NCBI GenBank assembly: GCA_030280995.1
Contig: JASXTE010000010.1
Location: 20,973,823 to 21,037,822, forward strand
Direction: 5' to 3'
Length of the DNA: 64,000 nucleotides
Source of the DNA: Hemileia vastatrix
Lineage: Eukaryota > Basidiomycota > Pucciniomycetes > Pucciniales > Zaghouaniaceae
Shown here: positions 1 to 11,204 of the stretch, piece by piece
Layout: each line of letters starts with the position of its first letter
Numbering within the stretch: the stretch's first letter is position 1
Position numbers and translations under genes: made by a program
The notes under the pieces: model-generated
Told to the model about the DNA's origin: nothing
Seen by the model: the letters and a program-made list of their open reading frames with translations, nothing else
Database searches by the model: none

Positions 1-1270
1 GGCTATACCAGGAGCCCAGTAAATTTTATGTTAATTTACTGTAACTAAAAGAGGGCCTAAAAATTTGCTTATTATGTATATAAATTAATCTTATATTGCA
101 TCATGAAATGATATAATTATTTTATTAAATATATATAAATATTATATTAATTTTATTATTATATAAATTATTTATAAATTTAAATTAAGCATGATATATA
201 TTCTATAAATTATGGCGCATTTTTTATGTATTTAATATATACAAATTTATAATTAAATAATTATAAACATATATTATAACTATAAGTGTAAAATTGACTT
301 ATAATGTAATTAAATTAATTAATTAAATTTATATATTAAATAAACCTTTCTCATACATTATTAAACAATAATATTGGGCGCTTTTTTGACCCTTAATTGT
401 GTCAGTAAAATTATTAAATAAATTATAACACTTATTTAATAACATGGTATTAAAATTCTCACTTTAAATTAGGAATATCATTAAATTAATTATATTTTTC
501 ATTTAAACTAATTGGTGAATTAAATACATAGTTAAAACAATTTATTAAAATTTATTTATTCTGGATTGAGTTGATTACATGGATCTTTGCATGAAAATAA
601 TTCTAATTGTTTAAATTAAATCCTTTACATCTCACTGTAATAACTGTTTTGGGTTATTTTACTGACTGTTCTCATGTTTCAGACTTACTTGGTTACTATT
701 TATTTTAATTAATTGTTTTAGGAAGTTATGGTGGGAAAATTGCTTAATTACTCACAGGTTTAGTTTATTGTCTCATGTTATTCTCTCAATCTCTATGTTT
801 AGTTCTATTCTTTTATATTCTTGTTTCATTTTATTACTCTTTTGTAAGTATTCATTTGTGACGCTTCAGAGAGTCCCTTGCCTATAAAAGGCTTTGGATA
901 ATCCCCTGTAGCTGCATCACTTATTATATATACTCAACTCAATACAATTTTAATTATCTTATGTTTATTTTATTTTTTATTAGTCTTATAAAATCTAAAT
1001 TTAAAAGTAAATAAATATTCTACGGTTTCATTAAGTCTTATAGTAATAGCAAGTTTTTTCTGCACATTGAAATTAACTACTCATTAAATAATTACATTAA
1101 AATTTATTAAAACCTCACTTTTGTATAAAAGTCTCTAAACTATACTCGTTGCCTCTCCTTTAAAATAACTATACAATTTTATTATTTTATTTAAATTCCC
1201 TTTTATATTACCTCTTCCTCCTCTCTGTTTTACTCTTCTTTTTCCCCTTCTTCTAGATTACTGGCCAATA
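1..1270 (+). repeat. LTR (B/C-type chromovirus family), left end cut off
   Basis: The first bases (ggctataccaggagcccagt) match position ~10 onward of the element C LTR at 26363, which begins tgtcagccaggctgttccag, so about 10 bp lie outside the window. It contains the conserved block with cccttaattgtgtca (about 375-404) and a TATA box followed by ggctttggataatcccc. It ends in ttcttctag...ctggccaata, where the usual terminal CA is TA. Whether it is a solo LTR or the LTR of a larger element to the left cannot be decided. No internal region recognisable as pol follows it on the right. Confidence 0.85.
883..890 (+). promoter_or_regulatory. LTR core promoter (TATA box)
   Basis: TATAAAAG sits inside the conserved context gcctataaaaggctttggataa. 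The same context occurs in the C LTRs (27225, 35433) and in the solo LTR at 45798. Position and conservation suggest the U3/R promoter of this LTR family. Confidence 0.6.
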
Positions 1271-3015
1271 CCTACAAGCATGTCCCCCATACATTCCCTG
1301 TGGTAAATATATTTGAAAATTTTAAATAAAAATGTTGATATTTTTACTACTCACAGTGAATTCTTAGCAAGTTTCCCCCAATTTTATATAGTGATGATCT
1401 CACTATGAGGCTTTGGCCCTTCGTTTGTCAATACAGATTTTAAGTGAAATTAAATCAGCTAGTTTCCATGATTTTACTGGATAATAATTATCTTTTTTTA
1501 CAAAAATTTTATGAATATTTCCTTACTGTTATACCAGTAATGCTTATAATATACTAAGGTCTTGTAATTGAAGAATATGTACAATATAAAGCTACAATAT
1601 ATCTATATTAAATATATTTTTTTGTCTATCTTAAATTTACATTGAACAGACTAATTGTATATGTGCTATGCATGGATATTGAATATGTGTCATGCATGTA
1701 TTTTGAATATGCATTAGGAAAGAAGAATTTTGAATATTACATATGCAAATGCTTATATGCTTATTGATTTTCAAATATACACATAAATAATGCATAATGA
1801 ATGTTGAATATGCATATGTGTCTGACCAAACTGAGTTTAACTGTTGGTTGGGTGATGCTCAAGCTCAGATCAAGTTATGGTCAAGGAAAAATTAATCTTG
1901 ATACAATCTTTGAAAAAATCATTTTTGAATCTGTAAATCTGGCTTCCGGAAATCCTTCCAAAATTTTACTGTCAGTAATACACCCCAATTTCTTGGGGTA
2001 ATTACATCTTGGAATGGCATTTTGAGGATAAAGTTTTCCAGGTGTGTATACTGATATATGATATCCCCTACTGTGTCATTTATGATTTTGAAAAAAAAAT
2101 ATGTTAGATAAAGACAAAAAGAAAGGAAAAAAAAATTAATATTAAAAAAAGAATTCACTTCTAATGCAGTGAAAAATCCTACTTGAAAATTATTTGAATT
2201 TCCTCAAAGATAATTAAAAAAGTGAATTCTGTTAATTTTACAAAAGAAATTATTTGGAACATTTTTTTGAGAGACTTACTAATGATATCTTTCAAAGAAA
2301 TCAAAACACCACAGATATCTCTTTGTAAAGTACCACTATTTTTCCCAAGCTACTTCTCCTGATACAAGTTACTCTTTCTTGTTTATAATTTAACATTTTT
2401 CTATATCTTGGAACAGTTTTTTTTGTATTATAATTTAAGTAAAAAAACATTCTATTCTTTATAGTGTATTTTGAAACTGGTTATCTTCAGATCTTTACTA
2501 CTTACTCATCTCATGATAGCTTTTTGTAATGATATTTAGTGATAAAACTCATGATTCTTTACCAATAATTTTCAATTCTGTCATTTTATTTTCAAATTTC
2601 AATTTCTAGCATGTGAGGGAAAAATTGAATGGGGAAGATCTATAGACTTATCAACAGAGTTCTGGAGAAATCTTCAAGGTAGATGTAGTAGCTGAGATTA
2701 TTAGAATACAGTATAAAGAACATAGCTTTCAGGTAGATTTCAAATCAAAAGGTCCTATCCTATCAACAATTCCTAAAAATATATATAATAATTTCCCAAA
2801 ATGAATTCAAAACAAAAGATCAAAGCCTCCACTAAAAGATAAAATTTAAGCCAATGCATCCAACTATTTTTAAGATACCCTCCATAAAGGAGTTAAAGAA
2901 CATAAATAAAAGTGAGGATACAAGAGATTGTTTTAGGGTATCTCAAAACTATTCAATATAAGATAATAAAAAATAAAATCTATAAGAATAGTGATTGGAA
3001 AGGAAATTTTTGAAA
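1271..3015. other. AT-rich spacer, no gene recognised
   Basis: No convincing coding region. Around 1670-1820 the words tgaatatg and gcatatg recur, giving local low complexity. The short open frames here have no recognisable motif. Confidence 0.6.
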
Positions 3016-3020
3016 CTAAA

Positions 3021-4250
3021 TATTGGCGGGTTGTCTAGAAGAAGGAAAATAAAAGGGAAGAATGAAGAGGAAGAATAGGGAAAGATAAAGGAAAGTTTTA
3101 CAAAATTAATAAGAAATAAAATAATATAATTGAGTTATTAAAAGGGAGTACAATGAAAATTTCTGAGGAGTGACACAACAGTAGATTTAATTGATATTTA
3201 ATATATTTATGTTAAAAAGTTATATTTCAATGCATGGAATTCAATTCTTATTATTAATAGACTTACTTCAACCTTAGTATTATATAAAATTTAGATTAGA
3301 ATTGTAGTACTAATAAAAATTATAATAAATGTATTATATTTAAAAAATAAGATAAAGTTGTGAGTGTAATAAGTGATAGATAAAAAAGAGGAATTACAAG
3401 ACCTTTTATAGGCAAGAATACATTCTGAGGTGCTTCCAATGTATATACAAAAATGATAGTATGTGAAACAAAAGACCAAAAGAACTAAATTAAAACATAC
3501 ATGTTGAGGGAAAAATGAAACAACAAATTAAAACTGTGAATAAATTAATAACTCTCCCATATTAAAAACTCCAAAAAAGTAATGAATAACTAAATAAGAA
3601 TGAGGCCATGAGAATTGTGAGAAAAAATATCCTAAACAAGTATTATAATAAGATGTAAAGGTTTTAATTTAAAACAACTAGAATTATTTTCACGCAAAGT
3701 TTTATATAATCAATTTAGCTCAATTATAAAGAGAAATTAATTAATTGTTTTAACTACTTTAAGTAATTAATTTAATTGAAACAAATAATTAATTTAATTG
3801 TAACTTATTTAAAGTGAGAATTTAATATTAATATATTAAATATGTATTTTAAATTATTTACTAATTCTATTGACACAATTAAGGGTCAAAAAAGCGCCCA
3901 ATATTTATGGATACAATTATATGATGAGTTGAATTTAATATCTAAGTTATATAAAATAAATTGTAATTCCATTATAAGTTAAATATAATTAAGCTTATAA
4001 TATTATACTTAAATTATTTTTTTAGAAATAATAAATACATAGAAGTGTGCCATGTTTTTATAGAATATAATATTAATCTATGTAATAAAACTTATTTAAT
4101 AATAAAATCAAATATAGTAATTATTTAATCATAAAATATTTAAAATTTTATTATAAAATAATTTATTGTAACTACATAGTGTTATTCCCTTACATGATTT
4201 CAGTAATTTATTATATGAATTACTGTGCTCCTGAGATAGCCTGGCTGAAA
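3021..4250 (-). repeat. Solo LTR, reverse orientation, TSD ctaaa
   Basis: The left end, tattggcgggttgtctagaag, is the reverse complement of the LTR 3' end seen in element C. The right end, gatagcctggctgaaa, matches the reversed LTR 5' end. Identical 5-bp ctaaa flanks both sides (3016-3020 and 4251-4255). The length of 1230 bp agrees with the 1252-bp C LTR. It carries the conserved block in reverse (tgacacaattaagggtc, 3871-3900). Both termini have lost the canonical TG/CA, so the insertion is old. No internal domain is present, so it is a solo LTR left by LTR-LTR recombination. Confidence 0.9.
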
Positions 4251-4349
4251 CTAAAAGTAAAAGAGGATTTCAACATGTTTTGAGCATTTTTAAATTGTTT
4301 TAAATTTAATTTTATATATTGTTTTACTCATAAAAGCTTTCAGGATTCT

Positions 4350-4663
4350 TGTCGGGTGGTCCTTCAAGTCTAGAAGAGTTTTCAAGGAGATCCAAGAACA
4401 GGAACACTGAATTTCAGAGGATTCAAACTTGGTACATATTTCTCGTATCCTTTTAAAGACTTTTTACTCAAATAATAATAAGAGGTAAAGAACTAATTTC
4501 TATTTTATTTAAAAGTTTAGAATTATGGCTTTAATGTAAATACTAAAATGATAATAAATAGTTTTGTATGTAGTTATAATAAAATAAGTAAGTAAGGAAT
4601 GTCCTGAAAAGCACAAAAGTGAGGGCCTTTTATAGTCAAAACATGAGGGAAATAAAGACACGG
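4350..4663 (-). repeat. Element B 3' LTR, first part (interrupted by D)
   Basis: Matches 25280-25593 of the intact B LTR nearly base for base. It stops at 4663 exactly where element D begins, and the LTR resumes at 17887. Confidence 0.92.
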
Positions 4664-5756
4664 TGTGGTCTTCCAACATTGGCAGGGGCCTTTGTTGTGT
4701 GATTTGGCGCTGTTTGTGCATGTCTTAATTGACATCTGTTAAGGAATTGGGTATTTTTCTGGTTTTATTCCGTGGACATTGGGTCTGCAGGTATGTGGGT
4801 ACCATCATTGGATAGCCCTGGTTTTTCTCTATATTTTATGTCTTGTAGACATTTTTCATATTCTGAGTTTTAAGGGGTCATTTCCTCATTTTTCATTTAT
4901 AAAAGATTGCTGTTTAATTTTGTTTTTTGTGTTTTACGGGCTAACCTTAAGTCTTAGAGTTAAGTGCTTAGTACCATTGGATAGAGCTAAATTTTCTCTA
5001 TATTTCATGTCTCAATGTTGTTATAGTGAAATTCCGTGTTTTAAAGGCTTTAGTAGTTGTAGCTAATTTTTCTAAGTAGATTAGTGGTTTTTGTTGGTTT
5101 TCTGTCTTCAGGGGGGCCGGGCCGCTTCAGGCGGCATCTCCGACGTCGGGCGGCCCGCCCACCTCTGTTTTAGGAGGTTGGGGAGCGCTCCAGGAAGGTT
5201 TTTTATGCAATTTGGCGGGTACAGGCGCCAGATTGGTGGGTGCGCATGGGCTCTTAGTTAGTGGTCTGTGTGTACATAGTGAATAAGACAGTTTGGGGCA
5301 ACCTTAATCATCATACAACCATCCGGAGGTGATCTCATTGTTCCTCACTCAGTTGTCACTGTTTTCTGGCCACAATTGGCTGTGTTTGTTGCAAGTAAGT
5401 TCTTCATTTAACTTTACTTTGGCAACTGTTTTCTCTGTTATAGTCTTGCAAGCTATAGCAAGTATTATTGCTGTCTCTGGTGTGGATTTGCAGCCTACAT
5501 CAAGTATCTTTGCTGTCTCTGGTGTGGACATTGTTCTACATTTCAGTTCTTTGGTCTGGTAGTCTATCTGGGGACTACTTTCTTGGCTCATCAAGCAGTC
5601 AAGTGTGTTAAACAGGAGCTTTAGCAAAACAGGAACCAACTTACTTTATCAAGTAAATCTCACTCTATTTTTCTAAAGGTACAGGGGATTTTCTCTCTGG
5701 TTTTTCTCCAACTCCCTTGGTCAAGGCCTATAGCTAGTACTATAGGATTGTCTACA
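4664..5756 (+). repeat. Element D 5' LTR
   Basis: Starts tgtggtcttccaac and ends ggattgtctaca (TG...CA), 1093 bp. It holds a TATA box at 4898-4905 and a sharply GC-rich inverted-repeat island near 5113-5166 (ggccgggccgcttcaggcgg ... cgggcggcccgccc), in contrast to the AT-rich surroundings. Confidence 0.93.
4898..4905 (+). promoter_or_regulatory. Element D LTR TATA box
   Basis: TATAAAAG in the 5' LTR, preserved unchanged in the 3' LTR at 17029-17036. This is the likely core promoter for the sense transcript. Confidence 0.5.
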
Positions 5757-5760
5757 TTTC

Positions 5761-5777
5761 TGGCGCCCAACGTGGGG
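5761..5777 (+). promoter_or_regulatory. Element D primer binding site (tRNA-Lys type)
   Basis: tggcgcccaacgtgggg begins 4 nt after the LTR end. PBS sequences of this form are known to pair with the 3' end of a lysine tRNA. The position right after the 5' LTR fits a minus-strand primer site. Confidence 0.8.
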
Positions 5778-5847
5778 TAGAGCTTGCTAGTTCTTTGGAA
5801 TCTCTGTTTTCTTTGGTTGGCTCTTTTTGGTGTTTTGGACTGGAAGA

Positions 5848-8075
5848 ATGGCTTCTGGTTCTGCTATTCCTGTGGTGACTGTCAGTAGGGGGATGGTCCT
5901 CCTTCTGTGATGGTTAGGGAGTGTGTGAGGATTAAAACTTGGGATGGTACCAAGTTTAATGGGGGGGATGTCAAGTGGTTTCTAGAGAAGTATGAAACTG
6001 CTGCTGGAGTGGATGGTGCTTCCTACCTGGACATGGTGAAGCAGATTATCTTCTTCATTGGTGATAGGTCAGTGGAGAAGGAGATTGTGGCCATGTCTGG
6101 CTACAAGAAGAGGGACTGGAAATTGTTGTGTAGGGAAATGGTGGATAGATGGGGTGTCAGGTTCACTATGGTGGACTTGAACAAGGTTGTCAGTGAATGG
6201 CAATCTTATGGTGGTGTTAGTAACTTACATAGTTACAGGAAGTTTCTGCTACAGTTTGATCCTGTGGTGGAATACTTGGTGGAAGTGGAGGAGCTGGCAC
6301 ATGAAAATGCTGCCAAAGATGTTTTTTGGTCTGCCCTGGCTAGAGATGTCAGGATGGATGTGTTGAAGGAGTTGTCAAGAAAGGAATTGATGAAGACTCT
6401 TTCTAATGGGGATCAGAAGTTGCCTGCCTTGGATAAGGTGAAGGAGGCTGTTGAGGCCCATTTGAAGTTATTGGCTGTGGACACCTATCAGGAGGGGTGT
6501 GCCAAGTATGTCAGCAAAGTCAGTGAGGCTTTGGCTGAAGAGGAAGTTAGGGAGAAGAAGGAGGAGAAAAATTTGGTGCAGGTTCCCAAACAGGAGAGGG
6601 ACCCAATGGTGGAGCAGCTGGCTGATCTGACAAAACAGCTGCACATTTTTGTTCAGGAGGCCAAGAAGGTTAATAAGGCACCTTCTCAGCCAAGAGAGTT
6701 TGAAAGAAGGGCTGGTAGGAGTGATCCTTGGGTTTTCTCTTATTGTAGTAGGAGGGGACACAGGTCCAATGATTTTTGGGCATTGAACAGAGATGTGTCT
6801 GAAGGAAAAGTGGAGTTTGATGGCAGGGTTTTTAAGTTCCCTGACGGTTCTTTTGTGAAGCCCAGTGAGGGGCAGGCTCCTGTTGATTTGGTCAGGAGAA
6901 GAGGTGGCCTCAATCAAAGGAGGCCAAGGTTTGAGGAGATTCCTGATCAGGGGAAGTCTTCTGTTAAGGTAGATGAGGACATCAAGGGAAAGGGGAAGGA
7001 GGTCAATAAGGTCTCTTTTTCTACTTCTTTTGGTGGTTTGGAGTTGTATTCTTGTGGTGGAAAGTCAAGTGGTGAATGCTTGGCTGGTGTTTATGATGTG
7101 GAAGCAGGAAAGGTGGGTAGGCCTAAGAGCAGTTCTCAGGCCCAACCAAAGCCAAATGCTTCAAAGGGTGATCCTAAGCTGAGTGCAGCTAGGAAGAGGT
7201 ACAGCAAAGAGGAGCTGTACAAGATGAAGAAGGGTATGGCTGACATGGACCCCCCTAGTTTTTGTGCATTGGACCTGAATGGTGAGCCAATGCCAATGGA
7301 GGTGGATTCTGACTTTGAGGAGGATGTCCCTTTGGCTTCATTGCCAAAGCCTGTTGGAGTCAGAGGTTCTGGTGAGGGATCTGGTTTGGTTCCTGTTAAT
7401 GGTAAATCTGTTGGTGGTGCTGGTCCTCAAGAATCTTCTAGGACCAAGGTGGTGAAGCAAAGAGCTCACTTTGAGAGGCCAGTAGTGTCTGGTCAAGTTA
7501 ATGTTATGGACTCTGTCCTGGAAAGGATGAACCAGGGTCAGGTTTCCCTATCTTATGGGGAGTTGTATGCTATCAGTCCAGGGTTGGCTGATAGGCAGAA
7601 GAAGTTGTTGACCAGGAGAAGGGTTTCTTCTGGTGAGGTAGAATACATTTGTGATTCTGCTGAAAAGTTTGGTGAGGGGTTGGAAACTCATTTTTCTGCT
7701 CCTCTGGGATATGTCAATGTCACTCTGAATGGCAGGGAGGCAAGGGCATTGGTGGATTCAGGTTCTCAGATAAACCTGATTTCTTTGTTTGAGGCAACTC
7801 ATATGGGCCTCCCCATCAAGACTTGTATTGGTGGGAATTTGAGAGGGATCAGTGGCCATGTCACTTAATTGGTTGGAACTTCAGAGTTTGTGAAGTTAGA
7901 TGTTGGAGGAGCCTCAGGGAAGGTTCATTTTTACATTGCTAAAGGTAATGTAAAAGCAGTTTTGGGTGGGCCATTCTTGATGGATTTTCAGGCAAGAATT
8001 GGTTATCAATTTGATTTGGGAATCAGTTTAGAGTTGACTGGTGAAGACGAAAGGAGGCTTCACATGAGGTTGTAA
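5848..8075 (+). pseudogene. gag: Element D gag-protease (frameshifted, one stop)
   Basis: Structural Gag followed by an aspartic protease for the Ty3-type element. The likely start ATG at 5848 is out of frame with the main frame (in-frame ATG at 5910). A 1-nt change in the G-run near 5889 would explain this. The gag domain is N-terminal (W-D-G-T-K-F ... W-F-L-E-K-Y), followed by a Lys/Glu-rich middle. The expected zinc knuckle near residue 275 reads F-x2-C-x4-H-x4-F, so the first and last Cys ligands are missing. The protease carries A-L-V-D-S-G-S and a flap-side V-L-G-G-P. TAA at 7866-7868 interrupts the protease, and the same frame continues to 8075. It is a relic that can no longer make an intact Gag-Pro. 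Confidence 0.85.
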
Positions 8076-8468
8076 TCCCCTGGAGAGGATGGTTGGGAGA
8101 CCAGGCCTGGTTTATCTTCAATGTGCCAGTGTATGGACTGCTGCAGGAGAAGGAAGAAAGTGGGTGCTGCCTCTGGTTTTTTGGAGTGCAGCTCAGGCTA
8201 TATTGAGAGTCTGTCTTTTTTAGAGTAATGAGGGCTGATCACCCTAGTGCTACAACCTCTCCCCGAGATGAGGAAATACCAGGTTGTAGTAGGTCAGCTC
8301 CCTTGGAGATATACCAAGTGGATTTTCAACTTTCTCTTTTTAATGTTTCTCTTCTCTGCAAGTATTCATCAAGTTTTTTATCAAGTCTCTGTTCTCTCTC
8401 AAGATTCTTAATTATTTTTAACTCAAATTCAAAGGAGAAGATTGGTTATATATCTTTATTGAAAGATA

Positions 8469-8602
8469 TGCGGAAAAGTTTTGGGGCGGTGAGATTGGGG
8501 TCTAAAAGTAAGTTCTCCCAATTGTGCACCGCTAGGGTTTCTTCTACACCTTTAAAAACATTACCTGGGCCACACCTGTGAGCATTGGGGAAACCCCTGG
8601 TT
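8469..8602 (+). repeat. 134-bp direct repeat, copy 1
   Basis: Starts gcggaaaagttttggggcgg and is repeated at 9047-9181 with about 10% change. The two copies bracket the 66-bp tandem repeats. In this copy the codon before ttgtgcacc is CAA; in copy 2 it is TAA. Confidence 0.85.
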
Positions 8603-9099
8603 ATTTTTGTAGGACAGAAGATAACTCAAGAAAAGAAGATAAAAATTTCAATATAATTCAAGAAAATCAAGAAAAAAATCTGAAAATAATGAAGAAAGAA
8701 GACGTAAAATATTTTTGTGAAGATCGTCAAGATCTATTTTTAGACCTCCAGCATGAGGTTAAACTGCAGAAAATTTTGAAGAGAGAAGATCATCAAGATC
8801 GATTTTTAGACCTCCAGCATGAGGTTAAACTGCAGAAAATTTTGAAGAGAGAAGATCATCAAGATCGATTTTTAGGCCTCCAGCATGAGGTTAAACTGCA
8901 GAAAATTTTGAAGAAAGAAGATCATCAAGATCAATTTTTGGACCTCCAGCATGAGGATAAACTGCACAATTTTAGAAGATGTGATTCAGAAGATGAATCA
9001 AGATTTGAAGATTTGGAAGTTGGAAGTGAGGATGAAGATGTGGAATTGCGGAAAAGTTTTGGAGTGGTGAGATTGGGGTCTAAAAGTAAGTCCTCTTAA
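8578..9099 (+). pseudogene. Element D Gag-Pol linker with four 22-residue repeats
   Basis: Open frame lying between protease and RT and in frame with the RT region after it. It ends at a TAA (9097-9099) that corresponds to CAA in the duplicated copy at 8517. Residues ~48-135 are four 22-aa repeats (unit E-D-H-Q-D-x-F-L-x-L-Q-H-E-V-K-L...). They are rich in Lys, Glu and Asp and predicted helical. No catalytic motif is seen. It probably belonged to a Gag-Pol linker. Function is not known, and an expanded spacer is as likely as a functional domain. Confidence 0.5.
8719..8982 (+). repeat. 66-bp tandem repeat, 4 units
   Basis: Units begin at 8719, 8785, 8851 and 8917. The first three are nearly identical and the last diverges. 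Period 66 bp keeps the reading frame. Each contains cctccagcatgagg.taaactgc, a form of the motif dispersed elsewhere in D. Confidence 0.88.
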
Positions 9100-9181
9100 T
9101 TGTGCACCGCTAGGGTTTCTTCTACACCTTTCAAAAACATTACCTTGGCCACACATGTGAGCAATGGGGAAACCCTTGGTT
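9047..9181 (+). repeat. 134-bp direct repeat, copy 2
   Basis: Second copy of 8469-8602. It contains the nonsense TAA at 9097 and one extra base (cctttcaaaaac versus cctttaaaaac) relative to copy 1. Confidence 0.85.
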
Positions 9182-10318
9182 TTGGTTCCAGGTCTGGTGG
9201 TGAAAATTTCCTGAAGATCCCTCAAGTTGAAGGTGGAGCGGCAAGGTATAAGAAGGTAGCGCAGAAGATTAGGCCTGTCAATGAGCCGATGCCTGTGGGT
9301 TTGAATCCGCCTTTGAAGAGACCTCCTTTGTCAAGAGATCCGTACTGTACATCTTTGGTGAAGAATCCTCCAGAATTTGTAGAAACGGCGAGGGTGACCA
9401 TGAAAAGATTGAAAGTTGTTAATTTTGGTCCTGATGGGTGGTTGTCTGAGGAAGAAAAGAAGTTGTTGTTGCACGTTATTGTGCTAAGAGAAAAAGCGGT
9501 GGCATTTGTTGAAGAGGAAAGGGGTGTATTGAAGCACTCTTATGGGGAACCTTACTTGATTCCTGTTGTTTGTCATGAACCTTGGCAAATCAAACCTATT
9601 CCGATTCCAGCCGCTATCAGAGAGGATTTTGTGGAGATTATTAGGGAAAGAGTCAGGACCGGGTTATATGAACAATCAACATCCAGCTACTCAAGTCCGG
9701 TGTTCTGTGTAAAGAAGCAGAATGGAAAGTTGAGGGTGGTTCATGATCTTAGAGCCTTGAATAGAGTCACTATCAAGGATGCTGGTATGCCGCCAAGTGC
9801 AGAGGATTTTGTTGAAGCTTTTGCTGGAAGGGTGTGTTATGGTTTGGGTGATATTATGGGTGGTTATGATGAGAGGGAACTACATACGGATTCAAGGCCT
9901 CTTACAACTTTTGAGACTCCTTTGGGAAGATTTCAGCTCACTAGGTTGCCTCAAGGAGATACTAATTCAGTGGCAGTTTATCAAGCACAGATGGCTTGGA
10001 TTTTGCAGGATGAGGTTCCTACTCATGCTGGTATTTTTATTGATGATGGTGGAATTAAAGGACCATCCACTGATTATGGTAATGAGGTGTTATCGGAGAA
10101 CCCTGGAATAAGGAGGTTTGTGTGGGAATATGCAATAAATCTAGAGAGAGTGTTGTTTAGGATTGAAGAGGCTGGTTTGACCATTTCAGGGTCAAAATTC
10201 TGTTGTTGTGTTCCTGCTTTGGAAATTCTGGGTCATGTGGTATGTAAAGAGGGAAAGATTATGGCAAAGAAGAAGATTAATAAAATTCAGGCATGGCCAA
10301 GGCCTAAAATACTACAGA
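9100..10318 (+). pseudogene. pol: Element D reverse transcriptase
   Basis: RT domain of a Ty3-type element. It shows V-V-H-D-L-R-A-L-N-R, then L-P-Q-G, then the catalytic box F-I-D-D (around residue 315 of the open frame), followed by the G-H-V-V thumb/connection motif. The F-I-D-D-G-G form is characteristic of a widespread Agaricomycete element lineage (from general knowledge, not searched). It continues the frame of the linker after the TAA at 9097. At ~10310-10320 a 1-nt indel shifts the frame, and the expected connection sequence continues in the next frame. Confidence 0.88.
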
Positions 10319-11204
10319 AGTCAGAGGATTTTTGGGTGTATGTGTATATGTCAGGATTTTCATTAAGGAATTTTCTTTGTTGGCTTCACCTTTAACGAGG
10401 TTGACCAGAAAAGATGCAGATTGGGAATGGACGGAAGAGTGTGAAGAGGCTTTTCAGAAGCTGAAAAAGGTTGTTGGTGAAGATATAATTCTTCACAAGT
10501 TGGATTATGGTGTTGGTGCTGGAAAGATTTATCTGGCAGTGGACTCAAGTTATATTGCTGCTGGTGCTGTTTTGTCTCAGGAGGATAAGACTGGGAGGGT
10601 CAGGCCAGTAAGGTATGAGTCTGTGGTGTTTAATGAGGTGGAATCTAGGTATTCTCAACCTAAGTTGGAATTGTGTGGCGTAGCTAAAATTTTAAAGAAG
10701 CTACAGACGGTTTTGTGGGGGCAGCATTTTGAGCTGCAGGTGGATGCAAAATCTTTGGTTCAGATGATCAATACACCTAGTCTTCCAAATGCTCCAATGA
10801 CTAGGTGGGTGGCATTTATTCAACATTTTTCTTTTGACCTGGTACACAAACCAGGTAAAACTTTTACTATGCCTGATGGGTTATCAAGGAGGCCACCTAC
10901 AGATGAGGATTCTGATTCTGAAGAGTTTGAAAAAGATGTTCCAGTTATTAGGGCCAGCACAAAGGGTGCTGAGGATTTTTCTTTCCTCCCCCATGAGGCT
11001 AAACTGGATGATTGTTCTGACCTCCCCCAAGAGGTTAAACTGGCTGGATCTGATCTTGATTCTGGTGATCAGGATGTTTTTGTTGATGAAGATGGAGTTG
11101 TTGTTTGGGACAGCTCAAAATTGGAAAAGGGTGTTTTTGTTAGTGAACTGGATTCTCACAAGGTTCAGTGGAAAGAGAAGGACGTGCCAAAATTTAAGGA
11201 TTAG
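10319..11204 (+). pseudogene. pol: Element D RNase H
   Basis: Continues RT after the frameshift. Ty3-type RNase H with L-A-V-D-S-S-Y (first catalytic Asp), E-L-C-G-V-A-K (Glu) and L-Q-V-D-A-K-S (Asp), ending in the H-K-P-G-K ... D-G-L-S-R-R motif. A repetitive acidic linker follows, with two copies of the dispersed motif at 10985 and 11021 read as L-P-H/Q-E-A/V-K-L. TAG at 11202-11204 interrupts the frame, which then continues directly into integrase. Confidence 0.85.

Noticed and set aside
4779..5562. Open frames inside the D LTR
   Set aside because: Repeated in both LTRs, no domain, low-complexity hydrophobic sequence; regulatory LTR sequence rather than genes.
5761..5777. Lys-type primer site as evidence of a vertebrate-type retrovirus
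   Set aside because: The domains are Ty3-type with no envelope-like frame, and lysine-tRNA priming is used by many retroelements.
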